From NCBI GenBank assembly GCA_008360975.2, contig VLJF02000851.1:1-64000 (forward strand): DNA of 64,000 nt, written 5' to 3'. The position numbers were made by a program, and so were the translations under genes. Shown here one piece after another: positions 1 through 10,307 of the stretch. The notes beneath the pieces are model-generated. The model was not told the DNA's origin, ran no database searches, and was given only the letters and a program-made list of their open reading frames with translations. This DNA is from Lichenostomus cassidix. Its lineage: Eukaryota; Chordata; Aves; Passeriformes; Meliphagidae. Position 1 is the first letter of the stretch; every line of letters begins with the position of its first letter.

Positions 1-496
1 ATCAGGCTAAGGCTCGGTGCTCTGAGCTCAACACCTCCCTGGCTGTGTTCAATGACGAGGAAATGGTGAGTGAGGGGTTTGGGGTGGCTGAGGGGAGCCT
101 GGGGAGCTCCTGGGCCAGGGGTGCAGCTCCCACTACTCCTCTCTCCTTGCCAGGAGTTCCTCTCCTGCATCAGCAAGAAGGATGATTCCTGGGTCGGGCT
201 GCACAGACAGGACCAGCGGCTGCAGTGGGTGGATGGCAGCAACTTCAGCTCCTCGTGAGTCCTGGGGGCACAGGCAGGGCCTGGGGGGGACATGGCTGCT
301 GGGACTGTCCCTTGTGTGCAGCTCTTGTCCTGCTGCTGGAGGGGACAATGGCACAATATCTTTCTCTGCTCCTCCTTGCAGGATTGAGGTCTCGGGCGAC
401 GATGATTGTGTGTTCCTGGGTAATGGTGGATTCCAGAGTGGAAGCTGCTCAAATCTGCGGCCCTATATCTGCAGCAGACGCCAAACTCGCCTGTGA
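1..496 (+). CDS. Lectin 1: CLEC2/B-lec-like C-type lectin, 3' part only
   Basis: Three CTLD exons are visible: 1-65 (end of CTLD exon 1), 154-254 and 382-496 (stop TGA 494-496), each bounded by GT/AG with phases 0 and 2 as in the other copies. The protein fragment contains QAKARCSEL, then [16 protein letters not shown], an N-glycosylation sequon (NFS) and a last exon with cysteines in DDCVF, GSCSN and YICSR. These are the last conserved cysteines of a long-form CTLD. The EPN/WND calcium-ligand motifs of sugar-binding lectins are absent, as is usual in NK-type lectins. The cytoplasmic, membrane and first CTLD parts lie off the left edge, so integrity cannot be judged. It runs convergently toward the NKR-P1-like gene at 1593-4068. 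Family call is secure; the exact orthologue is not. Confidence 0.85.
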
Positions 497-850
497 CTAG
501 CGTGATAAATGAGTGGATAGTAAATGTTGGCTTTTGCATCTATGAATTTGGCATTTATAAGTGATTAGGTACTGTGTGAAGTAGCACTTGGATAAAATAT
601 AGTTAAGTGGAAACAAAGTTAGAGGTAATTATTAGCTATGTAATAGATGGAGTATGCTAGAAATGTGGTAAGAAATACATGGTAATAGATGTCTTCTAAA
701 CTGATAAGCCACAAAGCCAGAGATAAAGATGCCCTGAAGGTAGAAAAACAAACAGACCTCATGCATCCCAGGACATGTGTGATTTACAGTCACACCTTCC
801 TGAGAAGAGTGCCAGCCATAAACTTGAATTAGGGGATAGAAGACTTCAGC
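497..850. other. 3' flank of lectin 1, no further feature
   Basis: AT-rich non-coding sequence. It lacks the 3' UTR block (ctgcaggagatgaacctgca) that follows the other lectin copies, so lectin 1 diverges from them just after its stop codon. No convincing AATAAA was found close to the stop. Confidence 0.4.
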
Positions 851-977
851 GAGAAGAGAGAAGAGAAGAGAAGAGAAGAGAAGAGAAGAGAAGAGAAGAG
901 AAGAGAAGAGAAGAGAAGAGAAGAGAAGAGAAGAGAAGAGAGAAAAGAGAAGAGAAGAGAAAAGAAAAGGAGAAGAG
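851..977. repeat. (GAAGA)n microsatellite
   Basis: About 125 bases of near-perfect gaaga/gagaa pentamer repeat, becoming imperfect (gaaaagaaaagg) at the right end. Purine-only strand; it generates spurious Glu/Arg/Lys and Ser/Leu reading frames. Confidence 0.97.
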
Positions 978-1291
978 GACAGGGCTGGAGCTGTTGGAGG
1001 CAGTGGGGATGGCCATGGGGCAGATGGGGATTTTGCTTTGCAGCTCTGTGGGGTGAAAGGGAGGGATGTAAAATCCATTAAGGAAAAGAGGGAATGAATA
1101 GCAGGTGGTGGAAATCGCCGACAATTTGGATTCACCTTATCTGTCTGAACTGCAAATTCTGACAATGCTGCCATGTGTGTTGCTCTGTCACTCCTCAGGC
1201 CACAGCCTGTCTGCTGAGACCCCCATAACCAGCTTCACTTTTTGGGGCCATCTGTGGCAATTTCACAGATTTTTTTTTTCTTTTAACACGC

Positions 1292-1297
1292 TTTATT
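1292..1297 (-). terminator. Poly(A) signal of the NKR-P1-like gene
   Basis: AATAAA on the minus strand (tttatt on plus), about 300 bases downstream of the stop codon at 1593-1595. A plausible 3' end for the minus-strand receptor transcript; inferred from position and motif only. Confidence 0.55.
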
Positions 1298-1592
1298 TGG
1301 AACAGCCCCACACCATGATTGATGCCTCAGGTGGATTCAAGTGACAGGACACTGAAGGACTGCAGTTTATAAAAGGCACTGAGCTCTGCAGAGGAAACTC
1401 AATTTTGGGGTGTTGTGTGCTTCCTGTTCGTGATGTGGTTTAAATACAGCAGAGAACAGTGCCAGGAAACAACACCATCCATTCATGCAGGTGGCTGTTG
1501 AGCAATGACAGCAGCAGCAGCTCCTCAACCCCTCACCTGACTCCCCCATTCCTGCCTCCCACATCCCACCCGAGCCTCTCTCCTGCCCCAGG

Positions 1593-4068
1593 TCACAGTT
1601 TGGTGGCTTCTCTCTGGCAGATCCACCTCGATTCCAAGCTGCAGTTGTCGGGGATGATGGTGCTGCCCCTGAGCATCCCACATTCTCCAGGTCGCTGCTC
1701 GAGGTCCACCTGGAACCTGTGGGTGCAGGAGAGTGTCCAGATCACCTCGGGGGTCCCTTGGCCACTCCCAGCCCCCAGTGCCTCCCCAGTGCTCACCGGT
1801 TTCTGTCCAGGCTGGAACCATTCAGCCACACCCAGCCTTTCCCAGCTTCAGGCAACCAGAGCCCAATCCAGAAGTTACGCCCGGATTGCTGCAGGGATTC
1901 ACCGAGGACTTCCTGGCTCGGGGGAAGGAGAAGTCATGAAGCTGCTGGGTTGTGAATGGATACCCCAAAACGGGCTCTGTCCTCATCCCAAGACTTAGCC
2001 CCACCCTTGTCCCCCACACTCTATCAGAGGCACCTGGGGGAACTTGGATATGGCGTGGGCGCTGATCCCAGGATTTTGGGAACCTCCTCACCCTTCCCGG
2101 GGTGCCACCAGCCCTCATCTCCGGGTCGATCCCACCTCCCTGACCCCACCATTCCTTCACCAGCTCATCCTGATCCTGCAGGACCAGCAGCGTTGATCCC
2201 TGATCCCTGCACTGCTCCTGGCTCTTGTTCCAACGGCTGTATTTAGTGGAGATCCAGTAGCACTTGGTGCTTCCCAGCGTCCAACCCTGGGGGCAAATCC
2301 TGCATCCCTCAGCCGCTGGAAAACAGGATTAACACTAGGTTAAGCCACCGAGAAATCACTGTGAGGTGAAGAAATCACCCTGAGCTGCCCTCGGGGCTCC
2401 CATCTGGGTGTGCCACAGATGTTGGGAAAGCTTTTGGAGCAGAGATGCCTCGGGGCTGTTACCTTGTGGCTGTGACAGGCAGAGAGCTTTCCTCAGCTCC
2501 GAGATGAAGTTCTCCAGGGTTCCATTGATGTCCTCAACATTCCAATTCCCGATTTTGCCACTTCTCTGCGGCTGCTGGAGCAGAACTGCAGGGAAAGAAA
2601 AGAAAGCTGAGCAGTGACAGCACCTTGCCAGCCCCAAACTGTGCAGCCCTGAGCTCCCCCTGCTCAGAGCTGTCCCCACCCACGGTGGCTTCGTGCCGGT
2701 GACAGGATGTGGCCCCTCGAGGTGTCACCGCGGCTCTGGTGCCACCTCCGAGAGCCGCAGAGCCTCTGTCCCCCTCGTGCAGCGCCGGGGCTCTGAGGCC
2801 AGGCTGAGGAGCTGCTCAGCACCCCCTGCCCCACACGGGCACAGCTGGCAGCCCTGGGTTTGGGGGGGTTTCCCCCAGCCCTGCCCCTCTGGGGGTCTCC
2901 CCGACATCCAGCAGCCATCGGGGTCTCCCTGCCGCCTGCCCGGGGGGTTTGGGGGTGCTGGGGGTGACAACAGCCATGTGCCAGCAGCTGGGCACGGGGC
3001 TGCTGGAATGGTGGCTCTGGGTGAGCCCGAGTTCAGCCCGGGGCTGTCCGACCCACCCGAGACATTTTCCCCATGGCCACACAACCCCCCGGGCCACCTC
3101 CCCGCTGTCAGGCTGTCCCCGTGTCCCCCCGTGTCCCCCCTGTCCCCTCCCCACACTCACACGAGCAGCCCAGAGCCACCACGGCCACTCCCAACAGGAC
3201 ATTCCCGGTCCAGCCAGCCCCGAGCGCCACGCGGTGCCACCGAGGACAGCCTGGAGCTGCAGGGGACAGAGGGGACAGCAGATCGCACGGTGTCACCCCA
3301 CAGATTTGGGTTGTTTTGTCCCCAAGAGCAGCTCAGAGCCCGGCAGCCCCCAGGGTTCAAACCTCGATGGGTTTTTCCCTGCAGAGTTACTTGCGGCAGG
3401 AATTAAATCTTTTAATTAATGGTTAGATTTTGTGATCTTTGAGGTCTTTCCCAACCCAAACGGTTCTGATTCTTCTGCTGATTTTTCTCCACAAGGAAAC
3501 CCAAACTGGAGTCATCAGGAAAAAGCACGGGGCACAAGGAGCAGCAGAAGGAAACAAAGCAGGAACCCCCAGAAGCTCAGGGAAGATGGACAAGGAGCAT
3601 CAAGAGCTGGATGAGGATTTCCAAAGGCATCAGCTGCCCTTCAGCATGGCAGGGCTGCAGAATTGGGGCAGATTTGGGGCTTTTGCTCCAAGCAAAGACC
3701 CCTAGAAAGAAATAACCCCTGAAATGGTGCTGGTGTGGAGTTCAGTTAGCCCAGCTCAGCCTCTCCACGCAGAGATGAAGCTCAAACAGGAGCCTGGGGG
3801 AGTCAGAGCTCAAAAATCATCCTACAAACCCAGGTTTAAACTGAAGAGGAGGAGGAGAAGGATGAGGAGGAGGTAAAGTGATCCCTGAGCACCAAAGCCA
3901 TTCCACCCAAAAGCAGCCCCAGCATCCCCCAATTCCTGTCCCCCACCCACCTGGGGGTCCCCAGAGGGGCTGAACCCCTTTACCTGCACCCTGCAGGGCT
4001 GAGGATCTCCCTGCAGTCCCCCGCTTGCTCTGTTGGTCCAACACCATGTAGCCTTCTTCATCCTCCAT
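1593..4068 (-). CDS. NKR-P1/KLRB1-like (B-NK-type) NK receptor, six exons, apparently intact
   Basis: Minus-strand exons: 4068-3984, 3256-3161, 2585-2463, 2315-2161, 1912-1797, 1716-1593. Every junction is GT/AG and phases run 1,1,1,0,2, giving about 232 residues. Exon 1 starts MEDEEGYMVLDQQ, an ITIM-like tyrosine (YMVL) in a short cytoplasmic tail. Exon 2 carries a single hydrophobic segment (VLLGVAVVALGC) without a charged residue, as expected for a type II inhibitory receptor. Exon 3 is a neck with an NGT glycosylation sequon. Exons 4-6 form a CTLD: CPQGWTLGSTKCYWIS, EQCRDQGSTLLVL, FWIGLWLPEAGKGWVWLNGS and a final exon with GECGM, DNCSL and RWICQRE. The WIGL and W-W-NGS pattern is typical of NKR-P1 and differs from the WLGLHRQD pattern of the surrounding lectins. 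By family knowledge such receptors sit on NK and T cells and bind CLEC2-type ligands; that this one binds its neighbours is inference. CD69-like or other KLR assignment is the main alternative. Confidence 0.88.
3419..3505 (+). mobile_element. CR1-type LINE 3' tail fragment
   Basis: Contains gatctttgaggtctttccca followed by acccaaacggttctgattct, the typical 3' end of avian CR1 elements. It lies in intron 1 of the NKR-P1-like gene. A related fragment is at 7877-7960. Confidence 0.7.
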
Positions 4069-4258
4069 GTCCCTGCAGAGCTTGGGGACAGCTTGGGGAC
4101 ACAGCGTGGGGACAGTGGGTGGGGACAGCGTGGGGACACTGCGCTGGTGGCTCAGAGGAGGGGACAGGAAGCCAAAGCATCTCTGACCACTGGCCTGGAG
4201 CTTCCTGCCCTTGTCACAGCCCTGACAGCCCGGGCAGGGGCTGGGAGGGGTGGGATTT

Positions 4259-4490
4259 TGTCTCCAGGGGAAGGAAAATTGGGATTTGGGGGAAAGGAAT
4301 ATCGGGATTTGGGGTTTGTCCCCATGAGGGAAAGGGTAATTGGGATTTGGGGTTTGTCCCCATGGGGGAAGGAAAATCGGGATTTGGGGTTTTGTCTCCA
4401 TGGGGGAAAGGAAAATCGAGATTTGGGGGTTTGTCCCCATGGGGGAAAGGAAATTTGGGATTTGGGGTTTGTCCCCATGGGGGAAAGGAC
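4259..4490. repeat. Minisatellite, about 42-base unit
   Basis: Five to six imperfect tandem copies of a unit made of gggatttggggtttgtcccc plus atgggggaaaggaaaatc. It lies just upstream of exon 1 of the NKR-P1-like gene, in what would be its promoter region. Preceded at 4080-4140 by shorter ggggacagcgtg repeats. Confidence 0.95.
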
Positions 4491-4960
4491 AGGGAGTTGT
4501 GGCAGGAGGTGCTGCTGGAGAAAAACCCTCCTTGCTGCCCTAAAATGGTGAAAATAGAAGAGCAGCAGGTTGGCCCTGATCTCTGAGAGGTGAGAATTGA
4601 TAAAATGTCATTGAGGGAGAAATGAAACGTGGGGAATGTATCAATGAAATGCCAGAGGTGTCTGAAAATAGACACAAAATGTTTTGTGGAGCTGCCAGTC
4701 TGGGTTTTCCAGCTTTAAGTGAGGTTCAGCTGACTCAGCGCCCTGGGGCTGACTGAGTAACTCCTACCCCCTAATTAGGAATAATTTATTGGGCTAATTA
4801 ATGGTCAGTTAATCGGTGTTTCACTATCTCTGATGCACTTTGCTCCTCTGCCAGCCCCAATCCAGCACAGGTTCAGCAGGGCTGCCCTGTCCTGTGAGAG
4901 CTCCATGCATCACTTGGATTTCTCCCCAAAAGGGAAAATCAAACCTTTTGCCCAGTTTGG
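4491..4960. other. Non-coding; AP-1-like sites only
   Basis: No gene is seen. The sequence ctgactcag near 4729 and tgactgagtaa near 4750 resemble paired AP-1/TRE sites 5' of the NKR-P1-like gene. This is a short-motif observation with weak weight. Confidence 0.3.
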
Positions 4961-4964
4961 GAAG

Positions 4965-5135
4965 GACTGGGAGCACTGGGAGCACTGGGAAGAGGCCTCG
5001 GCTCGGCTGAAGCCCCCAGGGCAGGGGGAGCAGGGCAAGGGACAGGGCTGCCGGCTCCCAGGGGACACAAGGGACAGCGGGGTGGCTTCATAAGCATTTA
5101 TTGCGAAAGAAATAAAATAACGAGGGAGATAAAAG
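4965..5135. repeat. Shared lectin-flank module with minus-strand AATAAA
   Basis: gaagcccccagggcaggggg, a dispersed module also at 20215-20300, 31418-31600, 41570-41700, 50155-50345 and 59720-59870. Each copy ends in cat-(a/g)-agcatttattgc-like sequence, whose minus strand reads AATAAA. In the minus-strand lectin units it lies about 1 kb past the lectin stop and could be the transcript end. Here no minus-strand lectin lies upstream, so it is a stranded copy. Confidence 0.6.
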
Positions 5136-5224
5136 CTGCAAAATCCGCACCGCAATTGGGGTCGCGTCAGGAGCGGAGACATCGCAGCGCTGTGGGGATG
5201 AGGCGGGATCGCCCCTCAGAGCCG

Positions 5225-5350
5225 CTCTGGCCAATCAGCGCATGAGAATGAGGAGTGGCGGGAGAATCTGCCAATCAGAATGAGTGGTGGGCTTTGGGCG
5301 GGAAAGTCAGCCAATGGGGTGAGAGGCGGGCTTTGCATGGGGTATAAAAG
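5225..5350 (+). promoter_or_regulatory. CCAAT x3 plus TATA promoter module
   Basis: Three CCAAT boxes (ccaatcag near 5231, ccaatcag near 5271, ccaatggg near 5311) with GC-rich spacers are followed by TATAAAA at 5343-5349. The layout and spacer words match the CCAAT module in lectin intron 2 and those at 41200-41360 and 59380-59520. It reads as a complete core promoter on the plus strand. Confidence 0.65.
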
Positions 5351-5390
5351 GGTCCGTGAGGGGAGCGACGCTTCCAGACCTTTCCTCAAA

Positions 5391-5454
5391 ATGTCGGGAA
5401 AGGATTAAGGTCTGGAATGTTCTGGGGCGGTCAGGAGGCCAAAGAACTGCTGTG
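5391..5454 (+). pseudogene. Orphan first exon, disabled copy
   Basis: ATG at 5391 and a consensus donor (gtgagt) at 5455 bound a 64-base segment. It is the same length as, and homologous to, the open 64-base exons at 41094-41157 and 59241-59304. Here codon 6 is TAA, so the reading frame is broken, although the TATA promoter upstream is best preserved in this copy. Confidence 0.5.
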
Positions 5455-6010
5455 GTGAGTCTGGGATGGAGCAAAGACTCCCTGCAGGAGCCCAGGGGAT
5501 GCCTGAGAGCGACCAAAGCTGCTCTGCCAGTGCCCTCCTCACCCTAGGCAGGAAACAGTATGAATATGTATTAGACTGATGTAATAAAAGGGTTTTAAAG
5601 CTTATCCTCATCAATGTCAGGCGTGCTTCTGGCTAATTGCCAAGCATGCAGCGCTGTTACTTTGCTTTATTGTCTTTGTTCCCTGTTGTGCTTTATTAAA
5701 CCTGTTAAATGTTAACAGGACAGTGAAACCTTTCACACAAGGGAAGGCTGGAGGGTTGGGATAAAGGCAGGGAGAGATCACTCATGGTCATAACAGAGCC
5801 GATTTGAGGGAATTCATTGGATTTATTATCAAACAAATCATAGTAGGGGAATGACTAATAAAATAAATCCTACAAAAACACCTCCACCCCACTCTTCCCT
5901 CCTTCCCGGGCTTCCTTTTCTCCCCATTCTCTCCCTCCTCCCCACACAGAGGATTGGGATCACTGTCAGCTCATGGCATTGCCACCTCCTCAGGGACAGA
6001 AATCCTTGTC
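5455..6010. other. Non-coding, possible old retroelement tail
   Basis: No gene is recognised. 5640-5720 is T-rich with several tttatt/aataaa-like words and resembles the end of an old retroelement, but I cannot name a family. Confidence 0.3.
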
Positions 6011-6235
6011 CTGCTCCATCCTGGATTCTTTCTGGGGCTGCTCAGGAGTTCTGCTCCATCCTGGATTTCTGCCAGGGCTGCTGGAGTTCTGCTCCATCCT
6101 GGATTCCTGCCGGGGCTGCTCAGGAGTTCTGCTCCATCCTGGATTCTTTCTGTGGCTTCTCAGGAGTTCTGCTCCATCCTGGATTCCTGCCTGCGCTGCT
6201 CAGGAGTTCTGCTCCATCCTGGACTCATCCCCAGC
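6011..6235. repeat. Minisatellite, about 40-base unit
   Basis: Six copies of a unit starting ctgctccatcctggattc and ending gctgctcaggagtt, spaced 38-41 bases (near 6011, 6051, 6089, 6130, 6170, 6210). A single-copy relative lies near 40890-41090 and 59035-59240, downstream of the orphan exon, so this is a local expansion of that sequence. Confidence 0.93.
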
Positions 6236-6469
6236 TCCCAGCACTGAAAACAGGCTGTGAAAGATGATTCGTTGAGGTCACATAATAAAAGAGCCCCAGG
6301 GGATTTGTACAGCCTAGATTAATATTGAGTGGCAGAATGACAAAGTTTGTTTGTTAGAGTCACCCTGGAAAACGAGGAACAAAACCAGATGGAAGCCAGG
6401 ATAATGGAAGATAAAGGAATGGAGAATTCTTTGTGTGTGCGTGTGAAAAAACCTTGAGGGCAAAAAGAA

Positions 6470-6960
6470 ATACATTCTAAAACTTGGCAGCACTCAAACC
6501 TAACAGCACTTTAACTTACTTGATACTTTTAATTAATGCCTTAACCAATCCCTTAACAATTTAACAGATGAATAACACTTACCAACATTTATCCTTATAC
6601 CTTAATTTAACAATTCAACTGAGGAATTACATTTAACATTTAACCTGACTTAGGACTTTGTAGTCCAACTTTGCAACTTAACAGTGGAACAACACCCAGC
6701 AGCATTTAACTTAGTTTATAACTCTAACTTCATATCACTTAAAGATCTGATTTACTCAGCTATCCAAGGCAGTCAAACAGCTCTGAGAGGAGAATTTCTG
6801 CCACATTTTCCAGACCACAGGCACATGTGTCGTCACAGAGTGAGTCAGTTCTTGTCAGGAAATCCTCTCGAGTACCTGAAAAACTCACTCCTGATGGTTT
6901 TCCATCTCCCCAGAGAGGGAATGGTTGATGTTGCAGAACAGAAAGATCTTGCAAAGTGAG
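6470..6960 (-). repeat. Inverted partial copy of the unit spacer block
   Basis: Reverse-complement relative of the start of the spacer blocks (compare 28080-28420). It shares the gatggttttccatctcccca word, the ctcgagtac word, and the degenerate ttaac/aagtta-rich repeats. It marks a decayed inverted spacer on the left side of the cluster. Confidence 0.7.
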
Positions 6961-7261
6961 TGTCTTGTTGCTCTTGTGAAATCCTTGCTCACTTCTGTTA
7001 CTTTGGCTAACTAGAAAAGCATTCTGGGAACGACTCAGCCAAGCTGGAGGTGAAAAACAAGTCACATAATTGTAAAACAATTATTAGTACAAATAAGTGC
7101 CACACCTTCCCAAACTGCCTACCACATATTTCCCCCTTGAATTTGTCATTTTGTCCCAAAGTCCAGAAACTCAGGCTTGTGCAGTTTGTGTGTTTCAGGA
7201 TTTTTCTGTTTCTGGGCCCTGAGCAGATGTCATGTGGCAATTCCTGCCATTTAGCCAGAGT

Positions 7262-7600
7262 CATGATTTACAGAAAAAGAGGCAAAACTTCATAACCTAT
7301 ATAATTTTAACAGAGTTTCTCAATCCACTTATCTATATAACTTATCCCCACATTCTGCTATAACTAGCTAAAAAGTCATTTTCATATTCTTGCACTTGCG
7401 TGGTTCTGGTTTTTGTGGGGCTCTGGTGTTTTTTCAGGTCTTCTTCACTGACCTTCTCACTTTCCTGTTTTATGCATGTGTTCTGAGTCTCTGTCCAAAG
7501 GCCAAAACAACAAATTTGGGTTTTTTTTTCAGTGTGGAAATTCCAGAGTATCACAGTCTTTCTTTGGAAAACACAATGAATGTTACATCTATAGATACAT
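7262..7600 (-). mobile_element. LTR fragment, minus orientation
   Basis: Reverse-complement similarity to the LTR at 21825-22565. Shared words include ggccaaaacaacaaatttgg, ccagagtatcacagtc, and the LTR end aaacttcataacctat next to tgatttacag. No retroviral coding sequence is seen beside it. Similarity fades to the right of 7600. Confidence 0.6.
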
Positions 7601-7876
7601 TGTTTGGTGAGCAATTTCAAACAAGTTATTTCTTACCTTCTGATTCCCTTGCATCAGTCAAACCACGACGTTTTCAAACCTGCAGCTTGAAGCTGATCCA
7701 GTTAACACCCATCCCCTCTGCCATGGAATTGTAAAGACATCAGCACACATCTTCCCTATCAGAACAATGCTTCACCTGGCCACAGTTTGGGTCTCAGCTT
7801 GCTTAGAAAGCGTGAGCGCAGGGATGCTGTGGCATTCGGCAGGGAAAAAGGATGTATTAAACCTTATAATTTATGC

Positions 7877-7960
7877 TTGGATTTTATATCTTCGAGCTCT
7901 ATTCCAACCTAAACGCTTTTGATTCTTCTGCTGGTTTTTCTCCGCACGGAAACCCAAACC
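7877..7960 (+). mobile_element. CR1-type LINE 3' tail fragment
   Basis: Contains ctattccaacctaaacgctt and gattcttctgctggtttttc, parallel to the copy at 3419-3505. Confidence 0.6.
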
Positions 7961-8119
7961 TTTTTCCTTTCATAAAGAAAAGAGGAGCTCGTTGGACCCG
8001 TGCCGGAGATGCCACGATGTTTACCATCAGCTCAGCTGAGCTAACAGTGGCGAGAAATTTCGTTGAACATTCAGTTATTCAGCGAGCTTTTCAGCCAGCG
8101 GCGTGGCGTAAAGACACTG

Positions 8120-8355
8120 CCTTCTCCCATTGGCTGCTTCGCTTGTCACTCTTCGTGATCGCGGCGCTGATTGGTCAGGGCGGGGCTTAGGGACGGTCCC
8201 GCCCCTCCTCATTCGAGCATTCGCAGTTCCAGCATTGCTTCCGGATCCTCGGGAGCTGCAGCAGCGACCGGAGCGGAGCGGAGCGGCTGCAGGGAGCGGA
8301 GCGCAGAGCCCGGGGAGGCGGCGGCGGAGCTCGGAGAGGCTGTCCCAGCGCAGGT
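8120..8355 (+). promoter_or_regulatory. CpG promoter and non-coding first exon upstream of lectin 2
   Basis: Starts with the CCAAT module in reverse orientation (cccattggctg, gctgattggtcagggcgggg). It continues into a CpG-dense stretch ending gagaggctgtcccagcgcag followed by gtgggag, a possible splice donor. The same stretch recurs 5' of the zinc-finger genes (13060, 16790, 20080) and, on the minus strand, of the other lectins (27380, 35460, 46210, 54260). It is a family-wide first-exon module. Start site and donor use are inferred. Confidence 0.65.
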
Positions 8356-9530
8356 GGGAGCCGCGCTGCCTTGTGCCGGGGCTCGGGGCTCGCTGCGGGC
8401 GGATGGAGGGGATGCAGGGGGCGGCAGGGGGGCTGTGGCGGCTTCCTTCTCCCGTCTCCCTCCCTCCCTCCCTCCCTCCCTCCCTGGCTGTGGCGCCGTG
8501 TTGCCGCTGGCCTGAGGCCGCTGAGGGAGCGGCTGCCCACGGTCTCCTTGCCGCTGCTGCCTCGGCAGGAGGCGGTGCCGGAGCAGCATGGTCTCGTCCC
8601 GCTTGTTATGAGTAGCACAAAGATGTCTCTCCTGTCCCCAGGACAGTTTCTGGCCATGCGGGACCGGACTGGGAGCCCCTGGTGCAGTGGGACTTGGCCA
8701 TGTCCGGGCAAAGTTAAACGCGCATTAAATGTGGGTGTTGTATACATGACTTGTGAGTCATTCAGTGCAGGGCGGAGAACTCCCGAAAACCGCCCGGCGC
8801 CCCAGGCGCAGCCAAGCTCCGCCTTCCCTGCCAATCCCTCCTCCTGTTCCACACATAAACCCAAAGGGCGCTGCCAGCGCTCGCTGTCCCTGAGCTCCAA
8901 CCCTGCAGGGCATGCAGGGGACAATGCTGAGCCCCTCAGGGCTGCTGGTGGCACCCACCCTCGGTTCTACCGCGGCTCGGGGCTACCTGTGGGCGGTCCG
9001 TGCGGGAGGCGACCGCGGCGAGGGGGGCTCTGGCGGATTCGTTCCACCGTGTCCCCCCCGGTTCCCCGTGTTTCTCCTGACCTGAGGCCGCTGAGGGAGC
9101 GGCTGCCCGCGGTCTCCTTCCCGTTGATCCCTCGGCAGAGGGCGGTGCCGGAGCAGCGCTGGCTCGTCCCGCTTGCTATCGGTAGCACAGAGGTGTCTCT
9201 CCTCTCCCCGGGACTGTTCCCGGCCATGCGAGCTTGGAGCCACATCGGCTACCGGGAGATATCGGGGCTGCAGTCGGACGGGAGGAACTCTAACGTCCTT
9301 CACAACCCAAGCTGAAAGTGGAGGAGGTTGCGTCAGTGCAGCGGAATTAGCCTCGTCCCGCCCGATTGCCCGGGGCGGGGAGGAACATGCAAATACCGAT
9401 TTCCCTGTCAGTCTCTCCTCCCGTTCAGTCAGGGACACAAAGGGCGCTGCCAGCGCTCGATGTCCCCGGGCTGCAGCCCGCCAGGGCAGGGAATGCAGGG
9501 GACAATGCTGAGCCTCCTCAGGGCTGTTTA
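8356..9530. other. CpG-rich composite between first exon and lectin 2
   Basis: Two diverged copies of a CpG-rich segment (8500-8950 and 9050-9530), each containing ggcctgaggccgctgaggga-type or cctgaggccgctgagggagc words and a gcaggggacaatgctgagcc word. No ORF here has family support. The block is inverted-duplicated at 45036-46350. Confidence 0.6.
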
Positions 9531-9715
9531 TTGTCACCTCAGTGCCTGTTCTGCAGGAGATGAACCTGCAGGAAGAGGAGATGATGTGGAATCTGTGTGG
9601 CTTCCTGGGCTGGGGGTTTCTTTCTCCTTCTGGAACAATCCCAGAACTCATGCTGTGCCTCTCACATTAAATATTTACACCCTAACCGTGTTTGTGTATT
9701 TAACCATTTCTCTAT
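9530..9715 (+). pseudogene. Orphan lectin 3' UTR remnant
   Basis: gtcacctcagtgcctgttct and gcaggagatgaacctgcagg match the 3' UTR that follows real lectin stop codons (compare 12113-12230). No CTLD exon precedes it here. It shows that a lectin body was deleted or never included, leaving its tail between the CpG island and the lectin 2 coding exons. Confidence 0.6.
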
Positions 9716-9739
9716 TGCCTTGACACATGTGCTGCCATA

Positions 9740-9905
9740 GGAAAGGACCTCGTTTAGAGCATGGTGCCAATAATGCCAAGGTTGGGATTTCACCCCATAG
9801 CCGCCATTCTGTCAAGAGTTAGACTCGATGATCCTTGTGGGTCTTGTCCAGCTCAGAGGATTCTGTGATGCTGTGAAATGGCCTTGTGTGACCCCAGTGA
9901 TGTTA
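9740..9905 (+). mobile_element. tRNA-Ile-derived SINE (TguSINE1-like)
   Basis: Head ttagagcatggtgccaataa tgccaagg matches tRNA-Ile around the anticodon loop, with a decayed B box (ggatttcacccc). The tail tcgatgatccttgtgggtct is a CR1-like 3' end. Plus orientation. Confidence 0.75.
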
Positions 9906-10307
9906 CTGTGCCAGTGCTGCTGCTGTGGTTCTCTCCTTGTTGCTTCATTACTTTTTTTTTGTGTCTAAACCAAGACATGAATCCATTCCATCTCTACCTG
10001 GGCCCAAAAATCGTTGCTAACTCTTTCCTAGGCAGTGCCAGAATGGGAATCCAGGGGCAGGTGTGGCTGAAGCCACTCTCTTTTGAATCAGAGCCCAGAA
10101 ACTGAGAATTTATCTCTATCCTGGCAGGGTTTGCTGAGGGTGGAGTCTCTGCCTCGGAGAGGATTTCTTGGGACTCGGTGACAGTGACAGTGCCAGGAGC
10201 ATTGCTTCTCTGTCCCCCTGATCCGCAGGGACAGGGCAGGACTGAGCTGGATCATCCTCCTGAGCCTGGGGAAAGCGCAGGGCCAGAACCAGCCCAGATC
10301 TCTCATC

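Noticed and set aside
632..1174. Open frames across the (GAAGA)n repeat on both strands
   Set aside because: Pure repeat translation (Glu/Arg/Lys or Ser/Leu/Phe) with no stop-free flanks of protein character.
4214..4675. Repetitive Pro/Asn/Phe-rich frames near 4.2-4.6 kb
   Set aside because: Translation of the 42-base minisatellite in several frames.
8187..8954. Arg/Ala/Pro-rich frames in the CpG islands (also 12799-13422, 45708-46481, 53924-54541)
   Set aside because: Compositional open frames over the shared first-exon module; no domain, and frames differ between copies.
9740..9815. Possible functional tRNA-Ile gene
   Set aside because: The acceptor stem and B box are decayed and a CR1-like tail follows, so it is a SINE head.
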